DNA from: a virus
IMG/VR virus record: IMGVR_UViG_3300028410_000014
Span: 1-53,869 of that record
Length of the DNA: 53,869 nucleotides
Strand: one strand, 5' to 3'
In this document: piece by piece, positions 50,163-53,869 of the stretch
How the letters are laid out: every line of letters begins with the position of its first letter
Numbering within the stretch: position 1 is the stretch's first letter
The notes under the pieces: generated by a model
The model's database searches: none
What the model was told of the DNA's origin: nothing
Seen by the model: the letters and a program-made list of their open reading frames with translations, nothing else
Translations under genes and position numbers: made by a program

Positions 50163-50334
50163 CAATGTGATATTCATAGGAGAATAGTCTCATTATTTTA
50201 GATTCAAAAGAATCAATAACAACGAGACGAGAACTCTAGAGAGTCCTCTCTCAGTGTCGTCAAGTGTCAACACTTTCCTTTAATTTAACGGGTTCGTTTA
50301 ATGTTATGTGAAAGTGATGTTAATACATTATTTA
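50163..50334 (-). other. Intergenic region with promoter-like motif
   Basis: 172 nt without a gene. The minus-strand motif GAACCCGTTAAATTAAAGG (around 50281-50300) is the third copy of the CCCGTTARATTAA motif. Downstream of it lie small inverted repeats (GAGAG-AGGA-CTCTC near 50235-50255) and a TTGACA-like hexamer. Since the terminator at 50144 follows, a simple capsid promoter here would have to read through it, so the order is odd. Confidence 0.4.
50281..50300 (-). promoter_or_regulatory. Candidate phage promoter, third CCCGTTAAATTAA copy
   Basis: Minus-strand TAAACGAACCCGTTAAATTA, 35 nt after the stop of the RNA polymerase-like gene and 190 nt before the scaffold start. Core identical to the copy at 7631-7650. 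Confidence 0.45.
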
Positions 50335-53300
50335 TTAACCGACGCCATACCAAGCGCGGTCTTTAGTGAAGCCTTCAGGGATCTTCTCTAAAATATCTAA
50401 AGCCTTAAGTATGTCATCATCTGTAAGCAATTTCCCACCTACGCGTGACCTACCGGCTACAGGTATCAAACCTATGTCAATAGCTTCTTCCCTGAACTTG
50501 TTGTAGACTTCCCTGGGTAGACCTCGTTTAAGCATTTCTTTCAGTGTCATCTCAATGACATTGTCTTTGAGAACTTCTGCGTATATTTCACGAAGCCCTT
50601 CTCGTGCTTGTGTCATGACTGCTGCGTTAGCGAAGAACGCATCATGTATAGTGCTTGTTGGAACATTGTTCTTCTTGCCCCATAAGTGAAACTTCTTTAC
50701 GATAACTGCGTCATTGGAGTGATTCGTTGTGTTAAGAGGAAGGCGTGACGTTCCTCCGTCCTATAAATTCAACTTTGCAAATTCACCGTGATGTACTTTA
50801 GCCATTTCATCATATGTGCCTGCAGCTTCAAGCTCACTTTCAAATTGAATTTATAGAATCCTACATGTTACCATGCAGACCAGACTATATCTTACATCCA
50901 TTGTGGACGTCTCCGCGCTTCGAACTCACTTGAGCTCTACAAGTCTCATATCCCGTTTTGGGATGTACACTCTAGTCGTTGCACCTTCAAACCCATTCCT
51001 GGGTAAGCTTGGCTCAGGATTGTCCACTTGGGAGTTCCCCTGAATTCACGGAGTTTTATAACGGCAATTACTTACCGTTTACTGCGTAGGCTGTCCTGGC
51101 TCTTGTGGCATCAGCAATATCATTTATCTTACCTGACTCACCTGTTGCAACATCCCACCACCCGGCCTCAGTCTTCTGATCCACTTGCACTATGCTGGTG
51201 ATCATCTTGCCGTTCTTGTCACGATACATCAGCTTCTCTTCAAACGACTGCGTGAAGTTCTGCTCTATTGTCTTACCGTCAAAGTTCACCCAAGGCACAT
51301 TTGTCCAACTCTTCGGGAGCTTATTGGCGTAAAGCAATTCAACACCGTCTGAGATTGTCTTTCCGAGAAACTTACGCTTTAATATGACAGTACCTGTTCT
51401 GCGATTGCCTGACGGGTCACTTCCGAAGATGATCTCTGACATTGCGTTCATCTTGTTCCAAAAAGGAAGCCTCTCAACAAAGTCTTTGAGATATAACTTA
51501 CTGGGATCAAGTCCCAAGGCGGAAGCCACACCAGTAGGGAGCTTGGTGCCTTTTCTCACACTGCCTACAGTTGCCGCTTTAAATATCTCCTTGAAGTCAA
51601 ACGCGGCTGAGGACGGCTTAGCGTTTGTGAGATACGCCTGTGCCAACCTGCCAAAGAACTTTGTGAAGTCCTTAAGTATAGGCACCTGTTCAGACAGCTG
51701 CGCAGACATGATCTTTGCGATTGTCTTAAAGTCATCAGGTGTGACTACTTTGTTGTAACTGCGTGACATCTTCTCCACAAGATCTTTTGTCTGAGAGTCA
51801 AGGAACCACAACTGATCCATTATGTCAACACCGGGATCTGTGCCTTTATTGAACACATCTCGGACGTCTGTGCGAAGTGCCCTCAAACGTGCTGCCATCT
51901 CAGGATCAAAGCGATCATATCTGGCGGCTCTGGCAGAGATCTCATTCAGCACTGTGTCCCGATCAGCTGCTTTTACAACCAATGTGTCACCGTATTTTCC
52001 CAGAGCTTTACCTAACTTACCTTCGACATTGAATATGCCGGTCTTCTCACCAGCGCCGTATAAAGTACTGTTATTAACTAAGGTCGCTAAGCTTAGCCAG
52101 ACAAAGTGCCTGCTGCATGTCGCCATGCAGATTAGACTATATCTTACATCCATTGTGGATGTCTCCGCGCTTTGAGCTCGCTTGAGCCCTACGGGTTTCA
52201 TAACCAGTTAAGGTCGTTTACCCTAGTCGTTGAACCTTCAAATGTGTTTCCACATGAGCTTGGCTGCTGATTATCTCTTAGAGACGTCCCAGCAATTCAC
52301 GGAGTTTATACATGGCCACTTTAACCATGTTTTGCATTACGTTAAACACAAGCGCTACCCTGTGCTGGCTTTCACCCTGCATGTCGCCATGCAGATCAGA
52401 CTATATCATCACCTGTTTAGGTGTCCTGCGCTTCGGATTCGCTTGAACCCTACGGACTTCATCTGCCGTTCTGGCCGGTATGCCCTAGTCGTTGCACCTT
52501 CAAGTCCCTTCCGGGACGAGCTTGGCTCAGGATTGTCTCAAAGAGATGTCCCCTGAATTCACAGGATTTTAAAAGGCCCAATTTAAGCCTTTGCTGCCTT
52601 ACGTAAGTCGCGTTCTGTCAAGCCTAACCTCTCATTCAGCTCCCTAAACACAGGATCATTGAATGTTGCTGCAGCTATTTCATCGTACCTTTGCTTTCAA
52701 CTATAATCGTTACATATAGCCGGTTCTCTGATGAACTCCTATATGTCGCCATATAGACAAGACTATATCATCACCTTCATAGGTGTCCCGAGCTTCGAGC
52801 TCACTTGAGCCCTACGGATTTCATCCACCGTTCTGGCGGGTATATCCTAGTCGTTGAACCTTCAAACCCATTCCTGGGTAAGCTTGGCTGCTGATTATCT
52901 CTTAGAGACGTCCCAGCAATTCACGGGATTTTACAAGGCCGTACAGCCTTCGCTTCTGATTTGTGGGAACTACGTTAGAAAGCTCCGCCAACTGTTTGTT
53001 GCGGGTTGTCAAGGCAATGATCTGAGCACCTGACGAAGAAGCATCCTGCTCCAGGGCGAGTCCTGTTTTGTAGTTTACAAGGTTGTTTAGAGATTCTTTA
53101 GAATAGAAGTCAGTTAAGGCTACACTTCGCATGTCTTTGTCAGTTAAATACTGTACATTTAATATTCTGTTAGACTTAATGGCTGACTGTATTCGGTGCA
53201 ATCCATCTACAATCACTTGACGCCCGTTTGTCTCCCAGATCAAGACAGGTGCATTCATATCAGGTGGCGTATTGCGTACTTCTAGCTTAGTATTGACTTG

Positions 53301-53869
53301 TGGACTTTTTTCTAGTGACTTTGCATCTAACTTATATACAGGGCGCTTTAAATTAAAGAGAGCGTCAACTTGGTATAGTACACCGTTTCTTGAAAAAGTA
53401 TTACCTACAGGTTGTTTCAAGAAGTCATCTATCTTTGAAGTCTCAATGGCGAACCTGAAAAACTTCCCCAACTCTTCCGCGTCAATGCTTTGCACAATAT
53501 CCATTTCAAGAATAGCGCGAATGTCTCCGGGCTTATTCCTGCGCATATGGTTGCCAATCTTAATCATATCAGGCCGAAACTTTTCAGCTATTTTCTGGCG
53601 TCCTGTGATAGTCAGTGAGCTGAAACGCCCTTCAAACTTCTCGTCAAGCCCACCCAAGAAAGCACCCACCTGATCCTGAAAATTCTCAAATGCGTCTTTG
53701 CTGAAGGCGTAATCTTCGGCGGTGTTAAGGAATGGACGAAATGTCTCACCACTTTGCGGACCTATCAGGCCTCTATCGTAGATTCGTGCACGATGGTCAA
53801 TGAAAGGGTTGTTGGAAAACGCAGTGTCATCTTTCCTCAACCACTCCATAGCCTTGAATCGCTCATAAG
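50335..53869 (-). CDS. Virion-type RNA polymerase-like protein, split by four group I introns (N-terminus outside window)
   Basis: Five exons: 53869-52945 (open at the edge), 52688-52586, 52334-52324, 52067-51074, 50724-50335. The spliced frame is open for ~806 codons. It restores T7-superfamily RNAP motifs: DxxGR as IDHRARIY (53786 region); motif A LEQDASSSGAQIIAL; NVVPTNQKRRL-YDEIA (T7 NLLPSETVQDIYGIVA); motif B RKAAKA-QNM(V)-TLYG with exact RxxxKxxxMxxxYG spacing; and NHSNDAVIVKKFHLWG then motif C TIHDAFF. A ParB/sulfiredoxin-like segment (NGRQVIVDGLHRIQSAIKSN) lies between DxxGR and motif A. Its site next to scaffold and capsid and its size suggest a packaged, injected polymerase like N4 vRNAP or a phage polyvalent protein; that is inference. 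The terminus ends EKIPEGFTKDRAWYGVG. Confidence 0.82.
50725..51073 (-). ncRNA. Group I intron 4, with degenerate endonuclease remnant
   Basis: 349 nt. P1: exon AACGGU with intron GCCGUU. Core AATTCAGGGGA ... CAATCCTGAGCC, CAACGACTAG, GATATAGTCT; P9 CTGCAT-GGTA-ACATGTAG. After P9 a 12-bp inverted repeat (CTATAAATTCAA / TTGAATTTATAG) brackets ~75 nt. The 3' site at G 50725 joins YAVNG to NHSNDAVIVKK, which fits T7 RNAP; P10 (AAU with AUU) is short, so this site is the second least certain. Confidence 0.82.
50761..50850 (-). pseudogene. Remnant of AP2/HNH-type homing endonuclease in intron 4
   Basis: An open frame of 29 codons ending TAG reads FESELEAAGTYDEMAKVHHG then EFAKLNL. EAAxxYDExAxxxHGEFAxLN is the well-known C-terminal pattern of AP2-domain HNH endonucleases. 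No start codon, HNH motif or zinc ligands remain. It lies between the arms of the 12-bp inverted repeat. This supports loss of an intron-encoded nuclease. Confidence 0.7.
52068..52323 (-). ncRNA. Group I intron 3 of RNA polymerase-like gene
   Basis: 256 nt, no ORF. P1: exon CAUGGU with intron GCCAUG; P10: intron UAAAGUG with exon UACUUUA, 7 bp; last base G. The core is AATTGCTGGGA ... AATCAGCAGCC, CAACGACTAG, GATATAGTCT; P9 as in intron 2. Splicing joins NMV to TLYGAGEKTG of motif B. Note that the intron starts only 11 nt after the previous one ends. Confidence 0.87.
52335..52585 (-). ncRNA. Group I intron 2 of RNA polymerase-like gene
   Basis: 251 nt, no ORF. P1: exon AAAGGCU with intron GGCCUUU. 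The core shows AATTCAGGGGA ... CAATCCTGAGCC, CAACGACTAG and GATATAGTCT, and P9 CTGCAT-GGCG-ACATGCAG. The 3' site is less certain: ending at G 52335 gives CAA pairing with UUG (P10, 3 bp) and restores exact motif B spacing; earlier in-frame G's (for example 52377) would add up to 14 residues that break the spacing. Confidence 0.8.
52689..52944 (-). ncRNA. Group I intron 1 of RNA polymerase-like gene
   Basis: 256 nt, no ORF. P1: exon AAGGCU pairs with intron GGCCUU, with U-G at the splice site; P10: intron GUAC pairs with exon GUAC; last intron base is G. The core has P4 (AATTGCTGGGA ... AATCAGCAGCC), P7 (CAACGACTA ... TAGTC in GATATAGTCT) and a P9 hairpin CTATAT-GGCGAC-ATATAG. Splicing joins KRRL to YDEIA, matching T7 RNAP. 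Confidence 0.88.

Noticed and set aside
50746-50872. Treating the 27 residues before the TAG as a real exon followed by stop-codon readthrough
   Set aside because: They match an HNH/AP2 tail rather than RNAP, and the adopted 3' site joins YAVNG to NHSNDAV as expected for the polymerase.
51068-52201. 377-aa ORF starting ATG 52201
   Set aside because: Its first ~45 codons are intron 3; the real exon begins at 52067 and ends at 51074, not at the stop 51068, which is inside intron 4.
52109-52323. Shorter version of intron 3 ending at 52109 (exon CACTTTG)
   Set aside because: It has a 6-bp P10, but the adopted site (exon TACTTTA) gives a 7-bp P10, keeps the frame and restores motif B; the shorter one adds 14 residues without RNAP similarity.
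50700-53000. CRISPR array or tandem repeats
   Set aside because: The repeated blocks are ~250 nt with group I intron pairing, not short regularly spaced repeats.

Overview
The window is one arm of a large, tightly packed, strictly lytic-type tailed phage genome. Every gene I can support lies on the minus strand, many with ATGA, TAATG or GTGA stop-start overlaps, so transcription runs from the right edge to the left. No integrase, repressor or tRNA was seen. A gpJ-like tail protein, a 2866-aa tape measure protein and a tail chaperone pair with a programmed frameshift point to siphovirus morphology. The replication block is T7-like: single-subunit RNA polymerase, gp2.5-like SSB, family A DNA polymerase, 5'-exonuclease, primase-helicase and ATP-dependent ligase. 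Shine-Dalgarno sites and the gene families fit a Gram-negative, probably gammaproteobacterial, host; that is inference.

Layout in transcription order. (1) 53869-50335: the end of a large protein whose C-terminal part is a second, divergent T7-superfamily RNA polymerase, split by four group I introns. (2) 50089-45455: scaffold, major capsid, connectors, tail terminator, major tail protein and tail chaperones. (3) 45465-29378: tail completion protein, tape measure, distal tail, hub and fibre proteins and an acetyltransferase-like protein. (4) 29248-25732: endolysin, Nudix hydrolase and a run of very small membrane proteins, with two copies of a 33-bp repeat likely to be a promoter. (5) 25716-13429: transcription and replication genes; the helicase carries a 323-aa LAGLIDADG intein. 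(6) 12772-1: a long string of small, mostly unknown (probably early, host-directed) genes, with a YfbR-like nucleotidase and a 634-aa reverse transcriptase.

The most striking object is the intron-split RNA polymerase gene at the right edge. P1 and P10 pairings in each intron allow all splice sites to be placed. The spliced protein restores T7 RNAP motif A (DASSSGAQ), motif B with exact RxxxKxxxMxxxYG spacing, and motif C (IHDAFF). Motif B is assembled from three exons, one of which is only 11 nt (4 codons less one base). The four introns are 251-349 nt, lack intact homing endonucleases, look like mosaics of one another, and the last contains a decayed AP2/HNH-type endonuclease tail. The same gene also carries a ParB/sulfiredoxin-like segment between the DxxGR motif and motif A. 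The phage thus appears to have two single-subunit RNA polymerases, one in the replication block and one beside the capsid genes, where a virion-packaged, injected polymerase would be expected.

Other unusual points are the standalone phage reverse transcriptase, the helicase intein, a clean CCCAAAC minus-1 frameshift site, two families of short repeated intergenic motifs that could be phage promoters, and a tiny membrane-protein gene with an in-frame amber codon.
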